Shown here: piece by piece, positions 8,801 to 17,350 of the stretch | How the letters are laid out: each line of letters begins with the position of its first letter | How positions within the stretch are numbered: the stretch's first letter is position 1 | Assembly: GCF_026168105.1 (NCBI RefSeq) | Contig: NZ_LBMW01000014.1 | Span: 97,576 to 161,575 of the forward strand | Direction of reading: 5' to 3' | Length of the DNA: 64,000 bases | Source of the DNA: Streptomyces hygroscopicus | GTDB lineage: Bacteria; Actinomycetota; Actinomycetes; Streptomycetales; Streptomycetaceae | Program-made: the position numbers and the translations under genes | Notes under the pieces: generated by a model | Database searches by the model: none | The model's input: only the letters and a program-made list of their open reading frames with translations | What the model was told of the DNA's origin: nothing

Positions 8801-9688
8801 ATGCAGATCGGACTCATCGGTCTCGGCAAGATGGGTGGCAACATGCGCGAGCGGATCCGCCGCGCGGGCCACACCGTGATCGGCTACGACCGCAACCCCG
8901 ACGTCTCCGACGCCAGCAGCCTGACCGAAATGGTCGAGAAGCTCCAAGCCCCGCGCGTGGTCTGGGTGATGGTCCCGGCAGGCGCCCCGACCCAGTCCAC
9001 GATCGACGAGCTCACGGCTCTGCTCTCGCCCGGTGACACCGTGGTCGACGGCGGCAACTCCCGCTGGACCGACGACGAGAAGCACGCCGAGCAGCTGGGT
9101 GCCAAGGGCATCGGCTTCGTGGACGCGGGAGTCTCCGGCGGAGTGTGGGGCCTCGAGAACGGCTACGCCCTCATGGTGGGCGGCGACAAGGAGCACGTCG
9201 CCCGGCTGAAGCCGATCTTCGAGGCGCTCAAGCCGGAGGGTCCGTACGGCTTCGTCCACGCGGGCAAGGTGGGCGCGGGCCACTTCTCCAAGATGGTGCA
9301 CAACGGCATCGAGTACGCGATGATGCAGGCCTACGCCGAGGGCTGGGAGCTGCTGGAGAAGGTCGACTCCGTGGACAACGTCCGCGAGGTCTTCCGCTCC
9401 TGGCAGCAGGGCACGGTCATCCGCTCCTGGCTGCTGGACCTCGCGGTCGACGCCCTCGACGAGGACGAGCACCTGGACAAGCTGCGCGGCTACGCCGAGG
9501 ACTCCGGCGAGGGCCGCTGGACCGTCGAGGCCGCCATCGACCACGCGGTGCCGCTGCCCGCGATCACAGCGTCGCTGTTCGCCAGGTTCGCGTCCCGGCA
9601 GCAGGATTCGCCGCAGATGAAGATGGTCGCGGCGCTGCGCAACCAGTTCGGCGGCCACCCCGTCGAGTCCGTCGAGTCCGCGGACTAG
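8801..9688 (+). CDS. gnd: 6-phosphogluconate dehydrogenase (decarboxylating, short form)
   Basis: A 295-residue enzyme converting 6-phosphogluconate to ribulose 5-phosphate and CO2. The Rossmann motif G-L-I-G-L-G-K-M-G (4-12) opens the protein; the substrate motif D-A-G-V-S-G-G (108-114) and catalytic K-M-V-H-N (K164, N168) follow. It belongs to the short class of about 300 residues rather than the roughly 470-residue class; I recall the short class as often NAD-preferring. The ATG is 5 bp after the pgi stop. With zwf and opcA it completes the oxidative branch. Confidence 0.95.
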   Translation: MQIGLIGLGKMGGNMRERIRRAGHTVIGYDRNPDVSDASSLTEMVEKLQAPRVVWVMVPAGAPTQSTIDELTALLSPGDTVVDGGNSRWTDDEKHAEQLGAKGIGFVDAGVSGGVWGLENGYALMVGGDKEHVARLKPIFEALKPEGPYGFVHAGKVGAGHFSKMVHNGIEYAMMQAYAEGWELLEKVDSVDNVREVFRSWQQGTVIRSWLLDLAVDALDEDEHLDKLRGYAEDSGEGRWTVEAAIDHAVPLPAITASLFARFASRQQDSPQMKMVAALRNQFGGHPVESVESAD

Positions 9689-9695
9689 GCGAGCC

Positions 9696-9950
9696 GTGGG
9701 CGACCTCCTGCTGGTCCGCCACGGCGAAACCGAGTGGAGCGTCACGGGTCGGCACACCGGCTCGAGAACCACTTGCTCACCCCGCGGGGCGAGGGACATG
9801 CCAGTTCCTCGCCCCGCTGCTCGCCGTGCAGGAACGAGAGGCAGGGCGCGCTTCGCGGGCGAGTTACTTCTCGGCCAACCTCGACGGGGCCGGATGGGGT
9901 TGCTGGGAGCGGAGGAGTGCGCGGGTTGTACACCAGTTCCGAACTGAAAT
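9696..9950 (+). pseudogene. Decayed histidine-phosphatase (phosphoglycerate-mutase-like) gene
   Basis: From a GTG seven bases after gnd, the frame encodes the start of a histidine phosphatase with the catalytic L-V-R-H-G-E-T-E-W motif and G-R-H-T. The family sequence then continues in another frame (L-T-P-R-G-E, then Q-F-L-A-P-L-L-A after a further shift). The C-terminal half, which should hold the second catalytic His, is unrecognisable. Several frameshifts and deletions mean no functional product is expected. The position suggests a former last gene of the pentose-phosphate operon. Confidence 0.72.
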
Positions 9951-10109
9951 CCGGCCATCCCGCTGACCCGCTTGAATGCCGCCGTCCGCCCTGATGTTCG
10001 TATAACCGAAGAGACCGCGCACATCGGCGGAAACCACAGCTGTGGACATCCCGGACCCGACCGATACCGTGCTGGCCCCTGCGCACGCATCCGCACGAAG
10101 GAAGCGACC

Positions 10110-12977
10110 ATGGCCGAGAGCGGGCAGCACGAGCGGCAGTACGAGCGGTACGAGGGCGGAAGTCCCGAGGCGGAACGGCTGGTGTTCGAGCGCCTGGCCA
10201 AGGAACTGATGGAGGTTCAGCTTGGGAACCGGCGGACCGGGGGTGGCCGGATCGAGCGCACATTCCACGCCAAGGCCGCACTGGCCGTGGAGAACGCCCG
10301 GCTCCGCTTCCACGACGACCTGCCGTCCGGTCTGTGCGTCGGTTTCGCCCGGCCGGGCGCCGAGTATCCGGCGACCGTACGACTGTCGAACGCGAGCGGC
10401 ATCCAGCAGGGGGACGGAGCGCCCGACCTGCGGGGCGCGGCCGTACGGGTGCGGGTGTCGGAGCGGGAGAGCCATGATCTGCTGGCGACCAGTCATCCGG
10501 TCTCGCACGCCCGCGACGCACGGGAGTTCGTGGCGTTCGCCAAGGCGATGGCGGGGGCCCGCACTCCGCTGCTGAAGGCCTGGGGGCTGTTCGTGAGGTT
10601 GCCGGCGGCGGTGGGTCTCGGCACCGCGCTGCGTATGCGTCGCACTGTCCTGGCCGGGATCCGGCGCGTCGTGACCTCCTTGGCGCAGGAGACCTACTGG
10701 AGCCGTGGCGCGATCCTGTGGGGCGAGGCGGGGCCGGTGCGCTATCTGCTGCGTCCGGCGCCGGGCAGCCCGCCCGCGCCGCCGCCCGACCGCACGGACC
10801 CGGACTTCCTCCGCCGGGAGATCGCACAGCGGCTGGCGAAGGGCGACGTCGTCTTCGACCTGTGCGTCCAGCGGTTCGTGGACGAGCGGCGAACGCCGGT
10901 CGAGAACGCGTCGTCGGAGTGGACCGAGCGGGTCGCGCCCGTCGTACCGGTCGCCCTGCTCACCATCCCCGGCCAGGACGTGGACGCCGCCGAGGCCCGG
11001 GCCGCCGCCCGCCGCGTGGAGGACCTCTCCTTCAACCCCTGGTACACCACGGACGAGTTCCGTCCGCTCGGCAACATCAACCGGGCGCGCAAGGCCGCCT
11101 ACCAGGCCAGCAGCGCCCACCGCCAGGGCCTGCGCTTCGTCACTCCGGAGCCCCTGCGCAACCGGCTCCTCGCACCGCCCGTGGGCGCGGCCTTCCGGCT
11201 GCTGAACCGGTCCGTCCCCTGGCACCGGCTGCCGTTGCCGCTGAGCCTTCTCAACCTGGTGTTCCTGCGCAAGGCGCTGCGCCGGCACAACCTGATCGAC
11301 GCCGAACCCCACGAGGCACCGCCGGGGGCCCAGCCGGTGCCGGAGCCGGTTCCGGAGCGGCTGCGCACCGAACGGTCCTACGACGGCACGTACGGCGATC
11401 TGTCCGTCCCCGGCATGGGCGCGGTGGGCGCCGCCTTCGGCCGCAACCTCGCCCCGGACTACCGGCCCGACCTCTTCGACACCCCCAACCCGGTCACGGT
11501 CGGCCGAGAACTGCTGCACCGCGAGCGGTTCCTGCCCGCGACGTCGCTGAACGTCCTCGCCGCCGCCTGGATCCAGTTCCAGGTGCACGACTGGGTCAAC
11601 CACCGCCGGTACCAGCCGGGCGAGCGGTCCGTCGAGGTGCCGCTGCCGCCGGCGAGCGGCACCTGGCACAACACGCCGGGCGGCCCGGCCGAGAAGGTGA
11701 TGCGGTTCGCGGAGAACAAGGGCATCGAGGTGCCGGGCCGTCCGCCGATCCTGTTCGGGAACACGGCCTCGCACTGGTGGGACGGGTCCGAGGTGTACGG
11801 CGAGGACGAACGGACCGCCCGACTCCTGCGTGAGCCGGACGGTGGCGCCGGCATCCGGCTGGAGGACGGGCATCTGCCGATCGGGGCCGGCGGCATTCCG
11901 CTCACCGGTTTCCACGACAGCTGGTGGATGGGGCTGAGCGCGATGCACACCCTGTTCGCGCGCGAGCACAACGCGGTCTGCGAGGCGCTGCGCGCCGAGT
12001 ACCCGTCGATGAGCGAGGAGCGGATCCACCACACGGCCCGGCTGGTGGTCTCGGCCTTGATCGCCAAGATCCACACAGTGGAGTGGACCCCGGCGATCCT
12101 CGCCACCGAGGCCATCGACCTCGCGCTGCGGACCAACTGGCAGGGCCCCCCGAAGAACTGGCTGAACCAACTGGGCCTGTGGCTGTTCGAGGCGCACTCG
12201 CTCAAGGGCATCCCGAAGACCCTGCCGGACCACCACACGGCGCCGTACTCGCTGACCGAGGACTTCGTCACCGTCTACCGGATGCACCCACTGATCCCGG
12301 ACGACTTCGAGCTGTGCGAGCACCACTTCGGGAAGCGGCTGGAGACGGTCGGATTCGCGGACATCCAGGGCGGCGCGGCCGAGTCGCGGATCCGCAAGAC
12401 GGGCCTGGCGAACACGCTGTACTCGTTCGGCATCGCGCACCCGGGTGCGATCACCCTGCACAACTTCCCGCACGCACTGCGGCACTTCGAGCGGGACGGC
12501 GAGATCATCGATCTGTCGGTGGTCGACCTGGTGCGCACCCGGCGGCGCGGTGTCCCGCGCTACAACGACTTCCGCGCGGGTCTGCACAAGCGGCGCATCC
12601 GCTCCTTCGAGGAACTCACCGAGAACGCCGACACGCTGGGGCGCCTCAAGGAGGTCTACCGGTCGGTCGACGAGATCGACACGATGGTCGGACTGTTCGC
12701 GGAGAACCCGCCGACGGGGTTCGGCTTCAGCGACACCGCGTTCCGTGTCTTCATCCTGATGGCCAGCCGCAGGTTGCAGTCCGACCGCTTCCTGACCGTC
12801 GACTACCGGCCCGAGGTGTACACCCCGCTGGGCATCGACTGGGTGGAGACGGGCGGCATGAACTCCGTGGTCCTGCGGCACTGCCCGGAGCTGGCCGCGC
12901 TGCTGCCACGGGACGCGAGCGCTTTCGCGCCGTGGCGGACGGTACGGCCGACGACCGACGGGGGCTCGGATGACTGA
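10110..12977 (+). CDS. Fusion of catalase-like domain and cyclooxygenase/alpha-dioxygenase-like haem peroxidase
   Basis: A 955-residue protein with two haem-enzyme domains. Residues about 30-340 are catalase-like: distal His region R-T-F-H-A-K (H53), V-R-L-S-N-A-S-G (90-97), D-L-R-G-A-A-V-R, and the proximal segment R-P-L-G-N-I-N-R-A-R-K-A-A-Y ending in candidate haem ligand Y331. Residues about 450-930 match the animal-peroxidase/cyclooxygenase superfamily. A Gln and distal His occur in Q-F-Q-V-H-D-W (Q489, H493), T-V-E-W-T-P is at 656-661, and V-Y-R-M-H (Y723, H726) corresponds to the catalytic Tyr and proximal His of cyclooxygenase and plant alpha-dioxygenase. A fatty-acid peroxide made by one domain and processed by the other is the natural hypothesis. 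AAGGAAG precedes the ATG. The next gene overlaps by 8 bp. Confidence 0.87.
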   Translation: MAESGQHERQYERYEGGSPEAERLVFERLAKELMEVQLGNRRTGGGRIERTFHAKAALAVENARLRFHDDLPSGLCVGFARPGAEYPATVRLSNASGIQQGDGAPDLRGAAVRVRVSERESHDLLATSHPVSHARDAREFVAFAKAMAGARTPLLKAWGLFVRLPAAVGLGTALRMRRTVLAGIRRVVTSLAQETYWSRGAILWGEAGPVRYLLRPAPGSPPAPPPDRTDPDFLRREIAQRLAKGDVVFDLCVQRFVDERRTPVENASSEWTERVAPVVPVALLTIPGQDVDAAEARAAARRVEDLSFNPWYTTDEFRPLGNINRARKAAYQASSAHRQGLRFVTPEPLRNRLLAPPVGAAFRLLNRSVPWHRLPLPLSLLNLVFLRKALRRHNLIDAEPHEAPPGAQPVPEPVPERLRTERSYDGTYGDLSVPGMGAVGAAFGRNLAPDYRPDLFDTPNPVTVGRELLHRERFLPATSLNVLAAAWIQFQVHDWVNHRRYQPGERSVEVPLPPASGTWHNTPGGPAEKVMRFAENKGIEVPGRPPILFGNTASHWWDGSEVYGEDERTARLLREPDGGAGIRLEDGHLPIGAGGIPLTGFHDSWWMGLSAMHTLFAREHNAVCEALRAEYPSMSEERIHHTARLVVSALIAKIHTVEWTPAILATEAIDLALRTNWQGPPKNWLNQLGLWLFEAHSLKGIPKTLPDHHTAPYSLTEDFVTVYRMHPLIPDDFELCEHHFGKRLETVGFADIQGGAAESRIRKTGLANTLYSFGIAHPGAITLHNFPHALRHFERDGEIIDLSVVDLVRTRRRGVPRYNDFRAGLHKRRIRSFEELTENADTLGRLKEVYRSVDEIDTMVGLFAENPPTGFGFSDTAFRVFILMASRRLQSDRFLTVDYRPEVYTPLGIDWVETGGMNSVVLRHCPELAALLPRDASAFAPWRTVRPTTDGGSDD

Positions 12978-14364
12978 CGGAAGCGACCGTGTGCGTGGCC
13001 ACGGCACGGCCCGCGGCCTGAAGGACCTCTTCACCCGGCCCCTGCTGGAGACGGTCTGGCACCGCCGCACCCACCGCGTCAGCCGCGGCGCGTCGGTGCC
13101 CGCGGGCTCGATGAGCTACCGCTCCCCGCATCCCCCGCTCCCCCTGTCGGAACTGGAGGAGGCGGTGCTGATCGCGCTGACCGGCTCCACGGGACTGACC
13201 ATGCCCGACCGTCCCTTCGAGGACCCGCGGGACGGCACGCCCATCATGTCCAAGCCCAATCTGACCATGACCGGGCGCACCGCGGGCAGCCCGGACAACG
13301 CGCAGGGCACCCACTTCTTCATGATCAACGACACGGGAACGTACTACCTGCGCAGGCTGCCCCCGGCGCCGCAGGAGCCCTTCGACGCGGAGACCCTGGT
13401 GGCACGGGCCCGGGAGGCCAAGGTGCGGGTGCTCGACCACCGGCTCGACGTGGACCGGGGGATGCGCGACTTCCCCGCGTACCTCGACTCGAACAGGTTC
13501 CTGTCCAACCTGCCGGGAACCACCGTGTTCTTCCCGGTGGTCGACCTCTCGCACCAGTACATCAACGCGCTGATGTATCTGCTCACCCAGCCGGACGGGG
13601 CGCGCCCCACGCTCGTCGACGACCGCAACTTCTACCGTCCGGCCGGGGTGCGGAAGTGGGTCGCGAGCGGGTTCCTGAACAAGGACCTGAAGCTGCCGCT
13701 GGGCGCGCTCGGCCCGATGCGCACCCAGATCGAGGCGGACCTTCTGCTGCAGAACCTGATGCTGACGGCCGAGGCGATGGGCCTGGGCGCCTGGATCCAC
13801 GCCTCGATCAATCCCCAGATCGCGCTCGGCGACCCGAAGTTCTCGCGCGCGTACGGCAGCATGCTCGGCTTCACGTTCGTCACCCCGCGCTGGCGCCCGG
13901 CCGACATCTGGCGCTGGCACGTCCCGCTGCCCCGGTACGCGACGCTGCGCTCGCATCCCGTGGGGCTCACCTCGCCCGAGGGTGAGCCCCTGATCGCGGC
14001 AGCCTGCCCGCCCGCGTACCCGTCCATGTCCCAGGCGGTGGACGCGGTCGTCGGGGCGAAGTTCGGTCCGGGCGGCGTCTACACCGACAAGGACGTCTTC
14101 ACCCGCATCTACCGGGAGGGCTATGGGCAGCGCTATCTAGCGGAGGCCAGTGAGTACGAGGAGCGGGTGATCGACTGTGCCCGGGACGTCTGCGAGTACG
14201 TCATCGCGACGCACCGCCGCTTCCCGGCACACACGGACGCGATCCATGTACCGGGCGTCTGGCTGCAGGCTCACCATGTGGAGGGCGACTACTACGACCG
14301 GTTCTTCCGCCACGGCCTGACCGAGGCGCACCGACGGCACTCGGAGCTGTGGGACCACGACTGA
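12970..14364 (+). CDS. Nitroreductase-like protein coupled to the haem-peroxidase fusion
   Basis: A 464-residue protein of uncertain function. Two stretches resemble nitroreductase-fold flavoproteins: G-R-T-A-G-S-P-D-N-A-Q-G near residue 100 (cofactor-loop-like) and L-Q-N-L-M-L-T-A-E-A-M-G-L-G-A-W near residue 260, the typical helix at the flavin site. No zinc, haem or signal motif is seen. It starts inside the last codons of the fusion gene, so it is translationally coupled and probably acts in the same pathway, for instance reducing a peroxide or carbonyl product or supplying electrons. That role is inference; the fold assignment is moderate. Confidence 0.6.
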   Translation: MTDGSDRVRGHGTARGLKDLFTRPLLETVWHRRTHRVSRGASVPAGSMSYRSPHPPLPLSELEEAVLIALTGSTGLTMPDRPFEDPRDGTPIMSKPNLTMTGRTAGSPDNAQGTHFFMINDTGTYYLRRLPPAPQEPFDAETLVARAREAKVRVLDHRLDVDRGMRDFPAYLDSNRFLSNLPGTTVFFPVVDLSHQYINALMYLLTQPDGARPTLVDDRNFYRPAGVRKWVASGFLNKDLKLPLGALGPMRTQIEADLLLQNLMLTAEAMGLGAWIHASINPQIALGDPKFSRAYGSMLGFTFVTPRWRPADIWRWHVPLPRYATLRSHPVGLTSPEGEPLIAAACPPAYPSMSQAVDAVVGAKFGPGGVYTDKDVFTRIYREGYGQRYLAEASEYEERVIDCARDVCEYVIATHRRFPAHTDAIHVPGVWLQAHHVEGDYYDRFFRHGLTEAHRRHSELWDHD

Positions 14365-14562
14365 GTCCGTCGCCATCTCCGTGCGGTCACCGTCGGCGCA
14401 CGGGCCACCCCCCTGAGCGAGGACGGCGACGCGCTCGCGGCCCGGCGTCCTCGCCGACCCGGAACGGGGCGTGACCGGGCTTCCACGGCCGTGGGAACGG
14501 GCTTCTACAATCGCGGGCACGCGAACGAGCCGGAGGGCTCGCCCCTCGTCCGAAGGAACCCG

Positions 14563-15228
14563 ATGACCAGCGTCGACGAACCGGCACGCCCAGCCGGCCG
14601 CATCCGTGACGCCGCCCGCACGAAGGCCGAGATCCTGGACGTGGCGACGCAGGAGTTCGCGCGCGCCGGGTACGACGGGGCCAGGGTCGACGAGATCGCC
14701 GCCCGCACCCGCACCACGAAACGGATGATCTACTACTACTTCGGCGGCAAGGCGCAATTGTTCACAGCCGTTCTGGAGCACGCGTACGGGGTGATCCGCC
14801 GGGCCGAGCAGGAGCTGGACGTCGAGCACCTGGACCCGGTGGCGGCCATCCGCCGGCTCGCCGAGCTCACCTTCGACCACCATGAGCAGCACCCCGACTT
14901 CATCCGTCTGGTCGGCATCGAGAACATCCGCGGCGCGGAGCACATCGCCGCGTCCGAGGAACTCGGCAGCATCGGCTCGCCCGCGCTGGAGGTGATCGGC
15001 CGCATCCTGGACGCGGGCCGTGAGTCGGGACTGTTCACGGCGGACGTCGACGCCGTGGACCTGCATGCGCTGATCAGCTCGTTCTGCTTCTTCCGGGTCG
15101 CCAACCGGCACACGTTCGGCGCGCTTTTCGGCCGGGACCTGGTGGCTTCCGGTCGGCGGGAGCACTATCGCAGGATGCTCGGTGACATGGTCATCGCCTA
15201 TCTGACGGCGGACCGCACGGAGGACTGA
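14563..15228 (+). CDS. TetR-family transcriptional regulator
   Basis: A 221-residue TetR repressor. The N-terminal DNA-binding domain (about 20-65) shows I-L-D-V-A-T-Q-E-F-A, then the helix-turn-helix with V-D-E-I-A-A-R-T and the closing I-Y-Y-Y-F-G-G-K. The C-terminal half is a ligand-binding helical domain of the TetR_C type. GAAGGAAC stands just before the ATG. It follows the peroxidase pair on the same strand after about 200 bp and is convergent with the VOC gene, so its targets are not obvious. Confidence 0.9.
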   Translation: MTSVDEPARPAGRIRDAARTKAEILDVATQEFARAGYDGARVDEIAARTRTTKRMIYYYFGGKAQLFTAVLEHAYGVIRRAEQELDVEHLDPVAAIRRLAELTFDHHEQHPDFIRLVGIENIRGAEHIAASEELGSIGSPALEVIGRILDAGRESGLFTADVDAVDLHALISSFCFFRVANRHTFGALFGRDLVASGRREHYRRMLGDMVIAYLTADRTED

Positions 15229-15253
15229 GCGTCACCGTGGGCAAACCTGCGGC

Positions 15254-15604
15254 TCACAGGCCGTGCGCCACGGGATGGAGCGGTTCGTACAGTCCGATGT
15301 GGCCCCCGCCCGGGAGCCGGAAGCCGGTGACCCGCCCCCAGCGTGCCTCGGTGACGGGACTGGTGAACTCGACGTCCTTCCCGGTGAGTCCGGCCATCGT
15401 GGAGTCGAGGTCGTCGCACATCAGCATCAGCTCGTGCCAGGGCTCGCCATCGACCGGATGGACGGCGAGTTCGGCCGGCGGCGCCTTGAAGACGAGCCAG
15501 CCACGGCCCGCGTCCACGTGCGCCCAGCCGAGGACGTCCCGGAAGAAGGCCCGGTCGGCCTCGGCGTCCTGGGAGTAGATCACGACATGTGCCCCATTGA
15601 TCAC
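15254..15604 (-). CDS. VOC-family (glyoxalase/bleomycin-resistance-like) protein
   Basis: A 116-residue single-domain vicinal-oxygen-chelate protein. It shows the paired beta-alpha-beta-beta-beta modules, with A-F-F-R-D-V-L-G-W near residue 20 and F-R-L-P-G-G-G-H-I-G-L-Y-E-P near residue 100, where the Glu and His are typical metal ligands. The substrate cannot be predicted. The stop codon is 25 bp from the end of the convergent TetR gene. Confidence 0.85.
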   Translation of the reverse strand: MINGAHVVIYSQDAEADRAFFRDVLGWAHVDAGRGWLVFKAPPAELAVHPVDGEPWHELMLMCDDLDSTMAGLTGKDVEFTSPVTEARWGRVTGFRLPGGGHIGLYEPLHPVAHGL

Positions 15605-15741
15605 GGGCGGAGACTAGGCCGGACCCGCGCGGCAGACAAGCGTGAGCACGCGCAGCGCCATGCGACTGGCGTACGGCCTCGGACCATACGGGTGAAGGGG
15701 GCACCCCTGGCTCACGGGCGGGCGTCCGGTACGCCCCGGTT

Positions 15742-15894
15742 TCACCAGCCCCGTTCCCTGCCCGCGTCGAGGAGCGGTCCGAATTCCCGCGCGACGGCCG
15801 TCAGGGCACGTACGTCCCGCTCGCTCCGGGCGATCAGCAGTGCGCCCTCCAACGGGTTGATCATCAGGGCGGCCGGAGGCTCCGAACGGGCGGC
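15742..15894 (-). pseudogene. C-terminal remnant of a TetR-family regulator
   Basis: The minus frame ending at 15742 finishes with a stretch reading N-P-L-E-G-A-L-L-I-A-R-S-E-R-D-V then A-L-T-A-V-A-R-E-F, the closing helices typical of LmrA/YxaF-type TetR proteins. Upstream the frame becomes low-complexity Pro/Arg sequence with no helix-turn-helix. About 50 residues of the original roughly 190 remain. Confidence 0.6.
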
Positions 15895-16107
15895 CGGTAC
15901 GCCCACTCCAGGCGGACGGCTGCAGCAGCGGCGTTCGCTCACGGGACGCGCCCGGTGGCCGAGGCGCTGACGGACGTTCCCTCCCTGGCCGTCCTGGTCG
16001 TCGGCGGCGCCCCGAGCCGGTGGGTTGTGTCGCGCGCCGTCCGATTCCGGTGCGGGGCTGAACCGCGACCCCCACGCCGGCGCGGGTCCGCCCTGCCGCA
16101 CCGGTGC

Positions 16108-16169
16108 CCTCGGCGTTCACTGCCCAGGTGTGCTGTCCGGACAGCACACCTGGGCAGTGAACGCCGAGG
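16108..16169. repeat. Perfect 62-bp palindrome (31-bp arms, no loop)
   Basis: The arms 16108-16138 and 16139-16169 are exact reverse complements with no spacer, centred on GTCC|GGAC. Pairing breaks at the next base (C at 16107 against T at 16170). It lies in a gene-free region about 60 bp downstream of the PPOX oxidoreductase stop. It is much longer than a usual terminator or operator; it could be a terminator, a replication or recombination scar, or an assembly artefact. Confidence 0.75.
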
Positions 16170-16229
16170 TGTACGCCGCCGTGCGGGAGGCGTGAGCCCG
16201 CGGCGGCACTCGCGCGGACCGTCCGGACT

Positions 16230-16673
16230 TCACGTCCGGTTCCTGGGGATGCCGTACGCGCGCTCGATGTGAAGCCGCAGCACCAGGCGCCGGTCGCGGA
16301 CCATGGTGGCGCGGAAGTCGTCCCAGTCGGGATGCTCGCCCAGGACGTCGCGGTAGAGCCGGACGAGTTCCTCGACTGTCTCGTCATGGGGGTCCTGTGC
16401 GACGGGCGAGAGGTCGGCCGTGCCCTCGGCGACCGTGTAGGCCCACCGGTCGGGGCTGGTCACGTGGTACGAGGCCCGCGGGTCCCGGCGTAGGTTGCGG
16501 GTCTTCGCGCGGTCGTCCGTGAGCGAGACCCGGATGACGCGCTCGTCCGGGTCGTAGGCGTGGCTGACGTTCGACAGCTGGGGGCGGCCGTCTCGCTTGA
16601 GGGTGACCAGCACCCCGCCGTGGCCCTCGGAGAGCAGTGCGAGCAGCGTGTCCTGCGTGGTGTCCTCAGTCAT
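16230..16673 (-). CDS. PPOX-class F420/FMN-dependent oxidoreductase
   Basis: A 147-residue split-barrel protein of the pyridoxamine-5'-phosphate-oxidase-like superfamily, F420-dependent subgroup by appearance. It has G-G-V-L-V-T-L-K-R-D-G-R-P-Q near residue 19, A-K-T-R-N-L-R-R-D-P-R-A near 55 (cofactor phosphate contacts) and a C-terminal R-L-V-L-R-L-H-I-E-R. The ATG at 16673 was preferred over an upstream ATG that would extend the protein into the operator region. It is divergent from a TetR-MFS pair, and the operator copies at 16713-16773 lie between them, so co-regulation is likely. Confidence 0.85.
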   Translation of the reverse strand: MTEDTTQDTLLALLSEGHGGVLVTLKRDGRPQLSNVSHAYDPDERVIRVSLTDDRAKTRNLRRDPRASYHVTSPDRWAYTVAEGTADLSPVAQDPHDETVEELVRLYRDVLGEHPDWDDFRATMVRDRRLVLRLHIERAYGIPRNRT

Positions 16674-16712
16674 ACCCTCGTCAACTCGCCGGGGAGAGCT
16701 GCGCATTCCCGG

Positions 16713-16773
16713 ACAGACAGCGTCCACCGAAGTGGTAGACAGTGTCTACGTCCGGCTGGTAGACAGTGTCCAT
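16713..16773. promoter_or_regulatory. Three operator-like copies in the PPOX/TetR divergent promoter
   Basis: The best copy, GTAGACA-G-TGTCTAC (16735-16749), is a perfect 7-1-7 palindrome. A second copy, GTAGACAGTGTCCAT (16759-16773), starts 24 bp on and includes the first bases of the TetR start codon. A weaker copy (ACAGACAGCGTCCAC, 16713-16727, 11 of 15 matches) starts 22 bp before. Spacing near two helical turns and the position over the start codon suggest autorepression by the adjacent TetR protein. Confidence 0.7.
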
Positions 16774-17350
16774 GACTGATCCGGAGACAGGGCTGCGGGC
16801 CCGGCTGATCGACGTGGGCGTCGACCTGGTGACCGCGGAGGGCGCCCAGGCGCTGACGTTGCGGGAGATCGCCCGGCGGGCGGGGGTCTCACACGGGGCG
16901 CCGCGCCGTTACTTCCCGACCCATCTGGAGTTGCTGTCGGCGATCGCGCGCCGTGGCTTCACCGACCTGGCAGCGCGGGCGGCGGAGGCGGTCGGCGACG
17001 GCAGGACGAGCCCCCGGGAGCGGCTCGAGGCGCTGGGACGTACCTATCTGGACTTCGCGCTGACCCACCGGGGAATGCACGAGCTGATGTTCCGTCATGA
17101 TCTGCTGGAGAGCGGCCATCTGGGGCTGCGCGAGACGAGCCTGCCGCTGTTCTCCCTGCTGGTGGACCTGGTCGGCCGGGCCAGGCCGGACGCCGACGCG
17201 CGACTCGTCGCGGGCTCCCTGCTGGCCAACCTGCACGGCATCGCCCAGTTGTGGACCTGGGGCAGTCTCCCCCTGGCCACGGGTGCGGACGAGATCACGC
17301 CCCTGCTGCGCACCGCTCTGGACGCGCACCTCGGTCCGGGGGCCCGGTGA
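16772..17350 (+). CDS. TetR-family regulator of the adjacent MFS exporter
   Basis: A 192-residue TetR protein. The helix-turn-helix region is L-T-L-R-E-I-A-R-R-A-G-V-S-H-G-A followed by R-R-Y-F-P-T-H (about residues 28-52), and the C-terminal region is the TetR_C_33-like ligand domain. The ATG at 16772 gives a normal N-terminus; a GTG two codons earlier is possible. Its stop overlaps the GTG of the exporter gene, and palindromic operators lie immediately upstream, so it probably represses itself, the exporter and perhaps the divergent PPOX gene. Confidence 0.9.
   Translation: MTDPETGLRARLIDVGVDLVTAEGAQALTLREIARRAGVSHGAPRRYFPTHLELLSAIARRGFTDLAARAAEAVGDGRTSPRERLEALGRTYLDFALTHRGMHELMFRHDLLESGHLGLRETSLPLFSLLVDLVGRARPDADARLVAGSLLANLHGIAQLWTWGSLPLATGADEITPLLRTALDAHLGPGAR

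Larger units (their letters stand above)
15605..16229. other. Intergenic region with a TetR remnant and a large palindrome
   Basis: This 625-bp stretch has no intact gene. It holds the C-terminal remnant of a TetR gene (15742-15894) and a perfect 62-bp palindrome (16108-16169). Other open frames here lack recognisable protein features. It looks like a site of past deletion. Confidence 0.6.

Noticed and set aside
9864..13070. A 1068-codon minus-strand open frame opposite the haem-enzyme fusion
   Set aside because: It is a by-product of high third-position GC on the other strand; the translation is Arg/Gly/Val-rich with no domain, while the plus strand has two clear enzyme domains.
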